Below are positions 48,842 to 61,100 of a DNA stretch of 64,000 nucleotides, piece after piece. The stretch is from assembly GCF_001723175.1 (NCBI RefSeq), contig NC_064650.1, positions 5,332,001-5,396,000 on the forward strand, given 5' to 3'. This DNA is from Penicillium oxalicum (Eukaryota > Ascomycota > Eurotiomycetes > Eurotiales > Aspergillaceae). The notes beneath the pieces were generated by a model that made no database searches, had not been told where the DNA came from, and was given only the letters and a program-made list of their open reading frames with translations. Each line of letters starts with the position of its first letter. Position 1 is the first letter of the stretch. A program made the position numbers and the translations under genes.

Positions 48842-51531
48842 GGTGACAGTGAGTGTGGTGTGGGATCAATGCTGGTAAAGAAGGTGGTGATGCTCTTTTT
48901 GTATTTGTTCTTGGCCCAGTGGGGATGTTGGATATCCCTGATCGTGGCGATCAAGCTTTCCTCTCGATGCAGCGGGACCGATTGACAGTGATTGATTGCC
49001 GGAAGAGGGATCCCGGATGTTTTCAAAAACAGATCTGATCATTCACGATTAATTCCTGGATCGAATGGTGCCAATACCGGATTTTCCCCCAACGGATGTC
49101 AAACAGCCGAATTCGAACTCACCTGTACGTCTCGTGCAGCACACTGATTACCTGGAGCAGCTGGAGCAGCTGGAGCAATCGAATATTCTCCGTGTTCCAA
49201 TGGTGGAGAGTATGACGAACAAGCTGGTCAAGGGAAGAGAAAGAGAAGAAGAGGCGGGGGTTGTGGGTGATTTGCGATCGCGGAGTGAGCAGGGGAGAGA
49301 ACCAGGCGCGCGCGTGGACTGGCGATAGCGTCTGGGGGGGAAGTAGATGCGCACGAGGCAAAGTGGGACTGGAAATTGGAACGAGCCCGTGCCCACAAAA
49401 GGAAGAGCCACTGGACTGGCGCGGACAGTAAAAGGGGGCGCTTGCAGAGAACGTGGGAGAGTCGCACCGCACCCGGTAGCCGCAAGGGTGGAAGGAATGT
49501 GTCTGAAAAGGTTAATTTTCCGGAACCGTGGGGAAGAGTTAGAAGGAAAGAAGGCGGAACAATCGGAAGGGACTTTCGAAGCGACAGAAAGAGAGACAAA
49601 AAGAGCGAGGAAAATGAAGGGAAAGGGGGGTCTCTGTGTGTGAAGGAGCAAGAAGGGAGAAGAGAGCGGACGGTGGGACTGGTGGAAAAGGAGGGTGGTT
49701 CTGGCCCGAGGGAAAGAACGGGGGATACGATAATCTCGGTCAAGTGATCCAACGGCAACGATGGGATTCTTGGGTGGACAGAAAGAGCGAGTGGCTTGCG
49801 ATCTGTCAACACGAAGAATACCCGAATCCAAGATGGTAAAGAGACACAAGGCCGTTGCCCCCAGTGGGTGAGTGGTGGTACACGGCGAGACACTCAGAGT
49901 CGAGACCAAAAGTCTCTCACCTGGTCACTTTGACGGGTCGTGGTGGGTACCACCCACAGGAGAACTGGGTACGGAGTACGTAGTAGTCAGGTACCAGTTT
50001 CTACGATGGTCGGTAAGAGTCGAGAACTAGTCGTGATTCGGTTAGTCTAACGAAAGAGGTGCAGGAGACAGGTACAAAACGAGGGCCATGTAGAATCTTT
50101 TATCCAAGCAACTGTGAAGAATAGAGGATGATGGAGAAAGAGCACATCGTGGGGGAGGATTGTGGAACTTCAACAAGCCCCGACTACAGAGTACCGTAGT
50201 ATGTTGGTCGCCTTCTCCTCCGCATCTCAAAATCAAGAACATCCGGATCGAAAGGGACGGTACCTGAGGTCAAGGTTTCCAAGCACGGACTCGACCCAAG
50301 AAAAGAATGAGTCCGAAGTGCGAACCACCAGGGTCAAGACAGCGTCACGCATGTACCGAATGGACGCCTGACGGAATATTCGCCCGCGTGGCAGACCCAA
50401 AGAGGGCAAGTTCTCGACCCACTTGGACGGGTGACTAGCCAGGGGTCACGATTCATCTGTACCAAGCCTGCTACTCACGTCTGTCGAGCTGTCTTCGGTT
50501 CATCACGATTAGAATATTCCACCGTCAATGCACCATGTGGCATGCAGTGCATAACGTACCCGGGTCTCTACTCTAAACAATAATCAGAAACCCTGCTGTC
50601 GGGATCATGGTTCAAAAGACGACTTCGATCACAAAGTAGATCCGAAATCCGACAGCAACGAATTGAACAAAAGGGTAAGAAACAACCCCCCTTACATGAC
50701 AGTATCGCCTCACATGAACATGCGACGAGGAGACGATTCCTCTGACCACCTACCACGAAGAGACTAGTAGAGAGAGGGGGAACCAAAAACAATGCCAAAA
50801 CATCACGACGCTAATGAAGCACTAGTGATGACAATCCCAAATTTTGCTCCTGACAGCAGCCGAACAAGTCTGATTTTCCAGTGTAGCCACTAGCAGAAAT
50901 CGGTCGGGTCCTGTGGAAAGAACTGAGCCGGTGGAAACTTTAAAAGCCACGCGGAGCCTGCACCAGAACGAAGGTGCCAAGACGCCGGCCATCACGAATT
51001 GCTCCCGAAGTGGACTAGGCCAGTAAGCTCGGATGTGTGTAGCCATTGGAGACCGTGCGTCCGTCAATGTTTCACATAGATTTCGTGGGGGGGGGGGTTC
51101 CAGCCCGTTGGCTCGACGACTACAAGAGGTCACTCATGCGCAGGACAGTACATGAATGCACGCGAGTGTCAAAAGCATCGGATGGCACTGAAGTGACAAA
51201 TCACAGTCTATGGGACTCGCGGGACATAAGTCCATGTGATGAAGCTCGTAGCAATTTGAGATGATCAGAACACATAATGAATCAATCCTCGAAGCAACGG
51301 GACTGAAAGTGGACCAACAACGATGCATGCAGTCACGTGGTGACTACTTGACCAGGTCATATCCTACTGTACGCCAAACAAGCCCTACTAGCAGTACAAC
51401 CATGTGCGACGCATACTCGAAAGCGCGATACTTTGAATTTAGAACCAACACCACATCAATCAAAACAAATTTGGGGGGATATCACATCACAGTCTACAGA
51501 CTAGGGTTGAAAAGGATGACCGTCTATCACT
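48842..51531. other. 2.7 kb intergenic region
   Basis: From about 49200 to 49720 the plus strand is strongly purine-rich, which makes a CT-rich leader for the small minus-strand gene and creates long meaningless open frames. Three copies of CTGGAGCAG-like 9-mers lie at 49154-49178. Poly-G at 51087-51097. No other gene supported. Confidence 0.5.
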
Positions 51532-54184
51532 CTATTCAACCCTCTTCTCAATGTCTCGCAACTCCTTCTCCTCGTCACCGACGGAGGTTTCCTGAGCTAT
51601 TGGGCAGGTCAGCAACACAGAACTACTCCAGCCGTCAAAGATGAAACCTCGAGAGAGAACCCGGGGGACAGCTTTCAACAAGAGAAATTCATCAAAAGGG
51701 GGGCAAAAACAATAAAAGGAACGTACCATTCCAGAGCTCCGCATACACACCCTCCAGATCCAGCAGCTCCCGATGCGACCCCATCTCTACTACCTGCCCG
51801 TCCTTGAGCACGAGAATCTGGTCGCTGTCATAGATCGTCCGGAGTCGATGCGCCACAAACACACTCGTGCGCCGCTTGTCCTTGAGGATACTGTTAATGT
51901 TTTGCAGTAATGCCTGCTCGGTATAGGTGTCCAAGGCCGAGGTCTAAATCAATCGAGAAAGAAGGGCATATATGTCAGTCACAAAGGGAGGTTCAAGTAA
52001 CCCGAGCACAAAGGGAATACTGACCGCCTCATCAAAGAACAACAGCTGCGGGTCCTTGAGCAGTAGTCGCGAAATGGCCAGTCGTTGCTTTTCGCCGCCC
52101 GAGATCATCATTCCGCGCTCGCCGACCGCCGTCTCATAGCCGTCCGGCAGACGCTCGATCAGCTCACTGATGCGGGCTCGCTCAGCAGCATGCCGGACCT
52201 CCTCATCAGTGGCATCAATCCGACCATAGCGAATGTTATGCGCAATCGTATCATTGAAGAGGGGCGTATCCTGAGGAACCACCCCGATGGCTTGCCGAAG
52301 GCTGTCGAGGCTCACGTCACGCACATCCTGACCGTCGATCAGGATCCGACCGGACTGAGTGTCGTAAAAGCGGAAGAGCAGGCGAAGAATAGTCGACTTG
52401 CCGCACCCACTGGGGCCGACAATGGCAAATTTAGAGCCGGCGGGAATGGTGAAAGTCGCATTCTTCAAGATCGGACGGTCCGGGTGATAGCCGAAAGTGA
52501 CATTCTCAAATCGGATTTCGCCACCCTTGCGGAGTGCAAGAGGCGGGGCGTTGGGCTTCTCCTTGATGTTCACATTGACCTTCTGCAGGTTGAACAGAGT
52601 CTCCATGTCCAGCAGAGACTGGCGTAATTCACGATACACAGAGCCGAGGAAGTTGAGCGGGACTGAGAGTTGGAAGACGAGCTGGTTGACCATCACCAAA
52701 TCGCCTACCGTCAGCGTGCCCGTTGCCACCCCGTCCGCAGCCAGATACATCATGGCGGCGAGCGCGGTGGAGAAGATCATGTTTTGACCAGAGTTCAGCA
52801 AAGCCAGGGAGGTGGTGACCTTGATCGATGCATCTTCGTAGTGCTTCAGAGCCTTGTCATACCGAGCGACCTCGAATTTCTCATTGTTGAAATACTTCAC
52901 CGCTTCATAGTTGATCAGCGAGTCAACAGCGACGGTGGCGCCACGATTATCGGCTGCATTAGCCTGTCGCCGAAACTTGGTGCGCCAGGCGGTGGTAGTG
53001 ATGGTGAAAGCTGTATAAGCCACCATGGTAGTGGCTGTGATGGCGGCGAATTGTAAACCGTACTGGTAGGTCTGGGAGCCATGAGCAGGCGCTCATTATC
53101 TCAAGGGGGTCGAATCACCCCCGGAGGAAATGACGGCAGAAGCACATACCAAAATACCGCACACGAGCGAGATTTCAAGAGCAGTGGGCACAACGTGGAA
53201 AACCATCGAGGTGAGTAAGAAGCTAATACCTTTCGTACCTCGATCGATAGCCCGAGTGAGACCACCAGTCTGCCGCGACAGGTGGAAGTTGAGATCCAGT
53301 TGTAAGAGATGGTTAAACACATTCCGTGCAACTTTTCGAATCGCCTTTTGCGCAACGCTGGCGAAGACGGCATTGCGCAGTTCTTGGAAAACCGTGGCTC
53401 CTATACGGGTTGCACCGTCTTTTTTTTTAAAAAAAAAAAAAATTAGAAATTCCTTAAAAACGGACCGTCAAGCATCTTATCTGGGCTCAATCACTTACAC
53501 GCAATGATCATGGAGCCTGCCACTGTGTATGCTGTTCCGCCGAGCGTCGCAAAGTCGACGTTCATCGAATCCACGATGCTCTTGAAGTAGAAAGGAACCT
53601 CGACATTAAGGATCTATGTACTTCGTCAGCTTCCGTGGTCGAATATTGACTTGGCTTCCGCATAAACTATGTCACAAAAACCATACCTTTGAACCGACAA
53701 GTAAAGACAGGGCCGTTCCGACTCGAAGCTTAGTGCCCCAGTCATCCTATCATATTCGGTTAGCCTCTACAGAACTTTTGACCATCCGAACGGGCGAATG
53801 GTGTACCTTGGGCCATAGATATTTTGCCATTTCGCGCATAATCGCCCAGTCTGCTCGCCGTTGTTCTTTCTTCGCAATGGCCGACTCACTCAGCAAATCT
53901 TTCTTTGGAGCTGGCTTGACCACACTTGCACCGGGTTTCCCATTGAGAGCAGCGCCGGCTGCGTCGGAGCCGGTGACGGCTGTGGGAGCCTTGCTCTGAG
54001 CGGAAGTAGGATCTCTGCCATCGGTTGACTGATTCTGGCAAAAACGGCTTGAATGAAACCATTGTAGCTGAACTCTTCGGTGTAGAGCGCTGTGTGGACT
54101 TATCCACTGTGGCCCGCTGGCGAAGCTCGGATGTATAGGCGGCGCAGTACGCTGGCATGAGTAGCGGGCCGCTCGGAGCAGCAT
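51532..54184 (-). CDS. atm1: mitochondrial ABC transporter Atm1 (ABCB7 type)
   Basis: Seven exons: 54184-53807, 53746-53687, 53613-53499, 53418-53150, 53071-52025, 51943-51727 and 51596-51532, giving 716 residues. The first 60 residues are an Arg/Ser-rich presequence ([17 protein letters not shown]). The membrane half follows ([36 protein letters not shown], then [20 protein letters not shown], a hallmark of Atm1/HMT1 exporters). The nucleotide-binding domain has Walker A GPSGCGKS (493-500), Q-loop VVPQDTPLF, signature ISGGEKQR (near 597-604), Walker B LLFFDEA (617-623) and the H-loop VAHRL. Atm1 sits in the inner membrane and exports a glutathione-linked sulfur compound needed for cytosolic Fe-S proteins. 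The exon 4 acceptor lies directly after nine A in a T14-A9 homopolymer, but is the only AG that restores the family sequence. Confidence 0.95.
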
Positions 54185-54682
54185 GGCTGCGAATTCAAGG
54201 AGGTGTGATCACTCAGGGATATGCGATGCAGAATTCAAGGTCACAGGCGCATATTGAAGGACGAGAGAGCAGGGCTACGGGCGTACGTGCTCTTGCGACA
54301 AATCGTATGGAGGGACCGATCGTGGGAGCTGCCGGCTTCGGAGGAAAACGTCGAGCTGTGCGGAGGATCGGAGATCGATCGACCGACGAGAGAAAGAAAG
54401 AATTCTGAGCAGAAATAGGATACAAAGGTAATGAGATCAATTAGGAGACCCGCTCTAATCCGACTGAAACCGTTCGCGTGCGAAAAGGACTCGATGAGGC
54501 AATATGGGAATGTCGCAATCGAATATTAATGCGGGCGTGGTGTCGCATCTCCGCTTCGCCGCTCGCCGCAGCCACGAGCCGCCGGCGCCACAATTTCCCG
54601 GCCTGGTTTCCCTTGCGAGCTTCCAGGAACTGACGTAAAGTCCGTCAACGCTTTGCGCTCCACGGCTTTCCATTCAGGCACC
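54185..54682. promoter_or_regulatory. shared divergent promoter of ATM1 and AIM24
   Basis: 498 bp separate the two start codons of genes for two mitochondrial proteins. TGACGTAAAGTC lies at 54631-54642, 52 bp before the AIM24 ATG. There is no room for another gene. Confidence 0.6.
54631..54638 (+). promoter_or_regulatory. TGACGTAA, CRE/bZIP-like site before AIM24
   Basis: Same octamer as at 2044 and 61732; the following AGTC also matches the 2044 copy. Its position close to the AIM24 start is compatible with a core promoter element or an activator site. Confidence 0.35.
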
Positions 54683-56244
54683 ATGAGTCCAGCCCTTCAG
54701 CGAGGCGCCCGGATTCTGTCCTGGACGCGAGTTGTGCCTCGAGTTCACAGGCAGGTCAGATTTATTCAGATTCGCGCGACACCCTCGGCGGAGCCCACCG
54801 TCAACGGCGACCACCTGCCTCTTGCTGGCACGCCCAGTTTTGCCGAATCGCGAGGTATGAGATTTCGATCAATTGACCAACCTAGAGTGGAATTGAACCG
54901 AAACTTAGGACTGAGGCTAACGGATTATCTAAAAAGATGCGCGGTTCGATGTCGTTGGCGCGCCGTACTCATTGCTCTCGGTTTCATTGTCGGCTTCGCA
55001 GAACCTGTACACGCGCCGCGGTACGTTGGTTGGATTGAGCGGCAAGGCAGACAATGTATGGAGCCCTGTCCAGAGAAACTTCAGGATGAATTGGCTAATA
55101 ATGTACGGTCGCACCAGGTTGTTTCAACGTTGAGTGTTCTTGAACCTTTCCGCAGGGCTCCTCTGGGAGTTCCTTTCTTGTACCAAAAGGTAGACCTTAC
55201 ATGGGTGCGTTCGGGGAGGATTGCTAGACCATGGCTTACGAAACTTCAGGTCTCCTCCGCCAGTCCCGTTACAGCCCTCATTTCTACTCGATCCCCAACA
55301 ACGTCCTTCGCTGTGGTGAACCTCAATGGCTCGGTTGATTGGATGGTATCCCAACGACGCGCACTGTTGGCGTGGACAGGCCGGTCCTTGTCCGTCAAGC
55401 CCACAATCGATGCTAGTCTCGTACGTATACTGTTGGTACACTCTGGACTTGGGTCGGATCACTGATAGCTCGATGCAGAGCATGGCACACTGGGGAAGCT
55501 CGGCAATCACTGGCCGAGGATTGATCGCATTGGTCGGCCAGGGACAGGTTTACTCCGTAGAGCTGAAGCAGGGCGAACAGTACATTGTTCATCCTAGGTG
55601 AGCTTTATCTTCTGTCTTCATTCAGAAGCGGATCCTCTGAGCCTAACCTGATTTCTTACACAGCAACGTTGTCGCTTACACCATGTCTTCCAACCCTCCT
55701 CGCCCCTACCGCTTCAAATCCACAACACTGAGCTTCCAGGTCCCTGGACTGAAAAGCCTGCCACGCCTGCTGCAGAAAAACAACTTCATTCGGGAATTCA
55801 CAGCCTCCAAGGGCTGGAAGAACACCATGAGCGTCCTGCACAGGATCAGGACATGGTCTCGAATGACCTTCTGGGGAGACAGAGTGAGATAACTCAACTG
55901 TGTTGTCATCGGGGTTGGGAACACAGAAGCTAACATTCCTCTCACAGCTATTCCTTCAATTCGATGGACCTGCCACTATCCTGATGCAGTCTCGTGGACC
56001 TCGCGTGAACGATATTCTTTCTGAACGCCAAATCACTGAGATCGCCGATGCCCCTCGAGGAATCACTTCTAGTCCAGACCATCATGAGAAGGCCAAATCA
56101 ACACCCACAGAGGCTGAAATATCTCGCTCGGTCGACAGTCTGAACCGGGAGCTGGTGGGTATTCGGCAAAGCGTTGCGGAGATTCGAAAGGACGGATCCG
56201 TGCAAATCAAGGAGACTGGGCGCACGGGTGCGAAGGTTTTGTAA
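54683..56244 (+). CDS. aim24: AIM24 mitochondrial biogenesis protein
   Basis: Seven exons: 54683-54854, 54937-55055, 55118-55189, 55250-55420, 55479-55597, 55664-55883 and 55948-56244, giving 389 residues. An Arg-rich presequence ([20 protein letters not shown]) leads into the AIM24 beta-fold: [74 protein letters not shown] and [20 protein letters not shown]. In yeast Aim24 lies in the inner membrane and supports MICOS and respiratory-chain organisation. The C-terminal tail (from about residue 320) is polar and less conserved. The stop at 56242 overlaps a GTAAGT string that could be a donor, so an extra 3' exon cannot be excluded. All seven exons are in phase. Confidence 0.92.
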
Positions 56245-56926
56245 GTACGGCTGGGATTATTATTTCTACTAGAGGAATTTGTTTTTGGAATGGGCTCCTG
56301 CTGTATCTTGTGTAAATCTAAGGCGTTGAAAAGCAATGACATCGGACACTCAAATCAACTCCATCGTACGTGACCAGGTCATACCATAGCCTCGGCTTCC
56401 TTCCTCGGGTGGCTCGCACAAAGTATCATGAGAAATGGGAACTGATCAGTCATTAGGCTTATCAGAAGGGGAAACTTACAAGTACCAAGACTTTCGAATT
56501 ACTTCCTATTCTACTGTGAATGCAAGGGTCCAGTCTGGAAGATTACGGAACCTGCCGCGTTGGATATAATCTTCGAATGGAATTTGCCCAGATTAGCAGC
56601 CATCAATGGCCGATTTCATGAAATGATCGAACAATTCATAAGCTTGGATAGAAACACCATCTCATGTCATTGACGGACTAAGCTCGCAACTGGCTTTCTG
56701 CCTGTCAAATACGAACACCACCCTTAGCTTCATATGCCTCTCTCCCATCCAAATCAAAACAGGCCCCTATCTCGACATGCTCACTGGTCGATTGGTATCA
56801 CTTCAACGTCTGCCGCGCCTTCAAGGAACTGAAAAAAGTTGAAGACGTCCTCTCGTCGAACATATGATGCTCGAAACGGATATTTGATAGTGACCTTTCG
56901 CAATCGACGGAACATTTTCTATGACG
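56245..56926. other. intergenic, convergent
   Basis: 3' flanks of AIM24 and the F-box-like gene. Nothing else supported. Confidence 0.6.
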
Positions 56927-57706
56927 TTAGGTTAGTACCTTGGACCCCTCACTGTTCCGGTCTAGATTGGGTGTATCTTTACTCACCCTCAGTCGCCGTG
57001 CGAGTCTCTGTTGCGTCCTCACATCCACAAGAGCAAGGCCACCCTTATTCGGCACCGGCACAATGACCAGTGTCAGTTCCTGCACATTAGGACCCCGAAT
57101 CTCAGGTAGTGAGAGGAGTCGCTGTCCCACGCGAAGTTCCACAGTGACGATCCTGAGACTGGGGAATTCCAGTCCCCTCAGGATCTTATTCTGCGCACTA
57201 CTACCCTGTGGTCTTGGGTCGTTATGGAGTGTCATTTGCACGGCGTACTCCAGATAGACTCGCAGACGGTGGCGAGGGAGAGTTTGTATGGCAGATAATC
57301 TGCTGGCCGAAAGTGCAGTCCACCATATGAATCGCATGGCTTCTGTGAACCAGAGTTTATTCACGAGGGCATACCGTACGAAGCGGCTTCGAGGAAATGC
57401 CCAGTCATATTCGCGAGGCTCGTCTTTGTAGCCGGCTGCATCCCAGGACAGGATATTTTCGACGAGCTCTGGTATGGCGAGAACTTGTTGAGCTGCCGTC
57501 CTGTTGTTGTTTAGGGCCCAGGTTCTTTGTGAGCCTCGGCCTTCCATGGCGAGAACTTGTTGAGCCGCCGTCCTGTTGATTTTGAGGGCCCAGGTTCTTT
57601 GTGAGCCTCGGCCTTCCATGGCGAGACTTCGAGAACTGAGTTGCTGAGAGGGATTTCTCGGCGCGAAGAGTGAGGCTAAGGCGTTTGAGAACGAGAAGTA
57701 GGCCAT
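56927..57706 (-). CDS. F-box-like protein with a 24-residue tandem duplication
   Basis: One open exon of 259 residues from the ATG at 57706 (an upstream GTG at 57763 is in frame, but no ATG is). The F-box-like part is IPELVENILSW followed by RFVRYALVNKLWFTEAMRFI, as in fungal F-box proteins that feed substrates to SCF ubiquitin ligases. The tail has leucine-rich-like strands (GLEFPSLRIVTVELRV and NVQELTLVIVPVPN). Residues 30-53 and 54-77 are near-identical units beginning MEGRGSQRTWAL. The frame ends at a TAA that follows a GTACTA string, so a further 3' exon is possible and the length is short for the family. The gene may be young, lineage-specific or decaying. The presence of a real gene is likely; the borders are less sure. 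Confidence 0.6.
   Translation of the reverse strand: MAYFSFSNALASLFAPRNPSQQLSSRSLAMEGRGSQRTWALKINRTAAQQVLAMEGRGSQRTWALNNNRTAAQQVLAIPELVENILSWDAAGYKDEPREYDWAFPRSRFVRYALVNKLWFTEAMRFIWWTALSASRLSAIQTLPRHRLRVYLEYAVQMTLHNDPRPQGSSAQNKILRGLEFPSLRIVTVELRVGQRLLSLPEIRGPNVQELTLVIVPVPNKGGLALVDVRTQQRLARRLRVSKDTPNLDRNSEGSKVLT
57474..57617 (-). repeat. 72-bp tandem duplication, two copies
   Basis: Copy one is 57474-57545 and copy two 57546-57617. They differ at four of 72 positions. The first ten bases of the unit begin again at 57618. The unit is 24 codons, so the frame of the F-box-like gene is kept. Confidence 0.92.
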
Positions 57707-57881
57707 TTGGAAACGGCGGAGAAAAGCAAGCGTAGCCACAGAGTAGTCGATGGTCAACGGCACCTTATGGTCAGAGTGGTTCGTAGTGAGATAAGTTGTG
57801 GTGAAGGCAGGCCGAGGTGAGGGTAGGTGATGGGAAATGATTGGAGTGAGCTGAATCAGAGATGCGTTCGTTACGTGTCAG

Positions 57882-57912
<31 letters not shown>

Positions 57913-58143
57913 CGCGCTGTTTGTGTATAGATAGCCAGACTTCACATCGCACCATAACTCGGCGTGTTTGCTTCGATTGCCAAACCGAGACCTGGGTTTG
58001 ATCAAAGTAACGATGTTGCCACGAGCACCTAGGCTGGCACAAACATATCTACTGCGAATAAAAGCGGAGCCTTGTGGGAGAATCGGTATTTGTCAGGCTG
58101 TCTCCTAAGTACATAAACGGAGAATATCTTTAGTCGTTTGATA
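57707..58143. other. F-box-like gene promoter and VAC14 3' flank
   Basis: Holds a (GA)14 microsatellite at 57883-57910 about 180 bp upstream of the F-box-like ATG. No gene seen. Confidence 0.6.
57883..57910 (+). repeat. (GA)14 dinucleotide repeat
   Basis: Uninterrupted GA repeat of 28 nt in a promoter region. Confidence 0.9.
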
Positions 58144-61100
58144 TCATCTCTTCGACTTACGTCCACCGATACCTAGGCGTCCCAAATTAGGCAAGCTGGA
58201 CTTGTGCTTGTGAGCAGAGCCAAGAAGCGACGCAGAGCTTGAAGGCTTCGATTCACCTGCTCCACGAGCGACACTCCCAACAGTACCAGAGGTCCCAGTC
58301 ATAGAGCCCATGCCCGTGCCAATAGAGCCGAGCAAGCCTGCACGGGACGAGTCATTCAAATTGGGTCGATCTCCCGCTCGGTCAACGGTTGCTGCAGACA
58401 GGGCAGCGCTCAATGAAGGATTCTGCAAGGTGTCGGTCGGATCAAGCGACTGCCGTTGTGCAGCCTGCGCGCGGCGTGCTCGTTCCTGGACAGCCTTGAA
58501 CTTGTCGAGAAGCTCAGTCCATCGAATATCATCCCGACTCTTAAGGCGGGTTCCGGAGGAGCGGTCAAACGACGGTGTGGTTTGAGATGCGCTATGGGAA
58601 TTAATAAGTATGTGTGACCTGGGATGTGGAGGGCTTTTTCCTGGGATGGCACCAGGATTGCCACTTGCGTACCTGCGGGGACCACCATGGAGGAAACCAA
58701 TGTTGCTGACGCTGTTCAATCGGTTCTTAAGGGCGGCGAAAGCGGAGCTCTGGGGGAGAAGCATAAGGACACCATAGAGGCATTTGTATAGGTAGGGATA
58801 TTTCTCGGGCTCGAGTAATTGAAGACGGAGATCTATTCAAATTAGCTTTTGGCTCAAGAGGCACCACAAGATGTGATCGTACATGTGAATACAGGCGACT
58901 CAAGAAGCTGCACCAGCTTGTCGATCTGGATCAGCATGTTGACGGTCATTTCGAGTTCGGCACTGGGATTGTCAGAAATGCAGAAAATCATGCAGATCAT
59001 AGGTGAATGAGACCAACAAGATTTGCAAAAGGTTGTAAGCTTGCTCATACGCCTGCGCAAGAAGACACAGAGAAAATGTTGAGACCGCATTGTGGCACCA
59101 GGACCGAAACAAGGCCACGAAGAACATTTGGCCATCCTATCAGTGAGCGTCAGTCCTCTGAGGCTCTTCGCGGAAAAAGTCAAGTGAACGCCCTACCCTT
59201 GTATCAAGATTTCTCAGTCGCTTTCGCATATCTGATAATTCAGGCGCAGTGATAAGGTTATTGTTCAGGTTTTGGACCATAATGCTGGCGAATTCGAGAT
59301 CCTGGATGGTGTTAGCCTGGGATATGTCGAGAGGCGGCGTTCACGACTTACCTCTTCCTTCTCAAGACAATCAGCCAGAGTCCTGTAGATGCGCTCTGGA
59401 CTGAGGTTCAGGCACAATTGACGAATGATCAGGTTGCCGCGAACTTCCAGCAAATGTCTGTCGGTTGAGAACAATTGTAACAAGTTGACCATGAAAGATG
59501 TGAAATAGCTGTCCTCGCTATTTCTCGATATTTGGGAAAGTAACTGCAGATCCTTTGTCACCACGGCCTCTGCTGGATCAGAGAGCGTCTTCAACAACGC
59601 GGGGAATGTCCCATCATTGAATGCGACAACTTTGCGTGGAGCCTTGCGGTGGAGCATAATCAGCCAAGAGAGCGCAGCCACGCGAGTTGCTTCGTTCTCG
59701 TTCAAAAACTGCAGTGTAAGGGAGTTGACTGCGGAGGCGTAATCGAGATCGACAGGCTGAGATGGTGCTGAAATGATACTGTCACGAGGTGTCGGGGCCC
59801 TGGAGGACTCTTGGGTTGCTTTTCTGGAGTCAGAAAAAGACATCTCTGTCATTTTTCTGTCAATGCTTTCCCGACTGGCAGCAGCCGAAGGCACTTTTGA
59901 TGAAGTTGGAGGGGGCTCCTCAGTGGCGTCGTCCGATAAAGAATAGATGTATTCCAGTAAAGACTTGTTGACGCGATTAGCGGCTTGCCGCACGGAATCC
60001 GAACCACTTGACATTGCCGGAAGAACTTGTGTCAACAATCTTGGGACGAATGGGAGAATGTCTTCAGGGCTAATCTCAAAGAACGCATCAATCCAGCGAA
60101 GCGCTGTCAGCTGCATTTCCTCCTCTTTGGCTTGTTAGTCAAACGATGTACAGGACAGGTAAAATGCGGAGCTCACTTACCAAAAGAGGTGTCAACAAAG
60201 CTGACGAGAATGTCCAGAATCTTCGGGTAGTCGATTTCCACATCTTGTCCAGGTATCCAGTCTCCATCAGCTTGCATTGTTTCCTCTTCGTATAGTGAAT
60301 CAGATGCTGTAGAATCATCTACGGCAACATCATTTTTCTCTCCGTCGTCGGCCCCGGCGCTGTCAACCGACTGCTGCGTCTTGGCGCTCACGGTGTCGCT
60401 ATTGGTAGAGCGTCTGCGAATCCTCTGGATCTTTTGGCTCTTTTCGATTCCTTTCTTCACTCGGGTGATTCTTTTGATCTCACCGAGAAATCTTTCCAAC
60501 AAACCTTGTGTGGCAACGTTGACGTCCTTGTGCGGTCCCCCGAGAAACTTGATCAGACCCTCTAAAAACTCAGGCAAGAAGGTCACCAACTCCAGATCAG
60601 GAATGGTGTCGAGTAATGTCAACCAGGATACCAAGAAATTGCGAGTGTAGGGACCGATGACATGAATTCGCTCCTTCAGTAGTGGAATGAATTTCGCGAG
60701 CGAAAAGGCGGTTGGCAAGTCGCCTTCGCTTGCTTCCTCTGAGCCCGCTGCTGCTTTCTCTGACAATTGAAGCACGGAAACGTATGAGGCGGCCGATTCG
60801 GCCACGATGTCCTTCACCAGCCGATCTAAAAGCTCGGCGCCATTCTTCACAGAGAGCTCTGAATCCGAGGCAAGCTAGAAACACATCAATCAGCATCCAT
60901 GGCGTTCAAGAGACAGCAGGGGGTTTCATACCTTGGATAGAGCATCAAAAATCTCATTGAAGTAAAGAAGGACTTCCCCTTTGGCGACCTTGGCAATGTT
61001 GTACATGCTCTCGCACGCATAGTAGCGGACTCGCGCATCTTGATCGGTGAAGCATGCTAGAACCGGTGGAACGATCTCTCTCAGATACTGAGCAACTCCT

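Noticed and set aside
49148..49909. 253-codon minus-strand open frame
   Set aside because: It is explained by purine/pyrimidine asymmetry (Ser/Pro/Leu/Phe-rich in all frames), not by coding.
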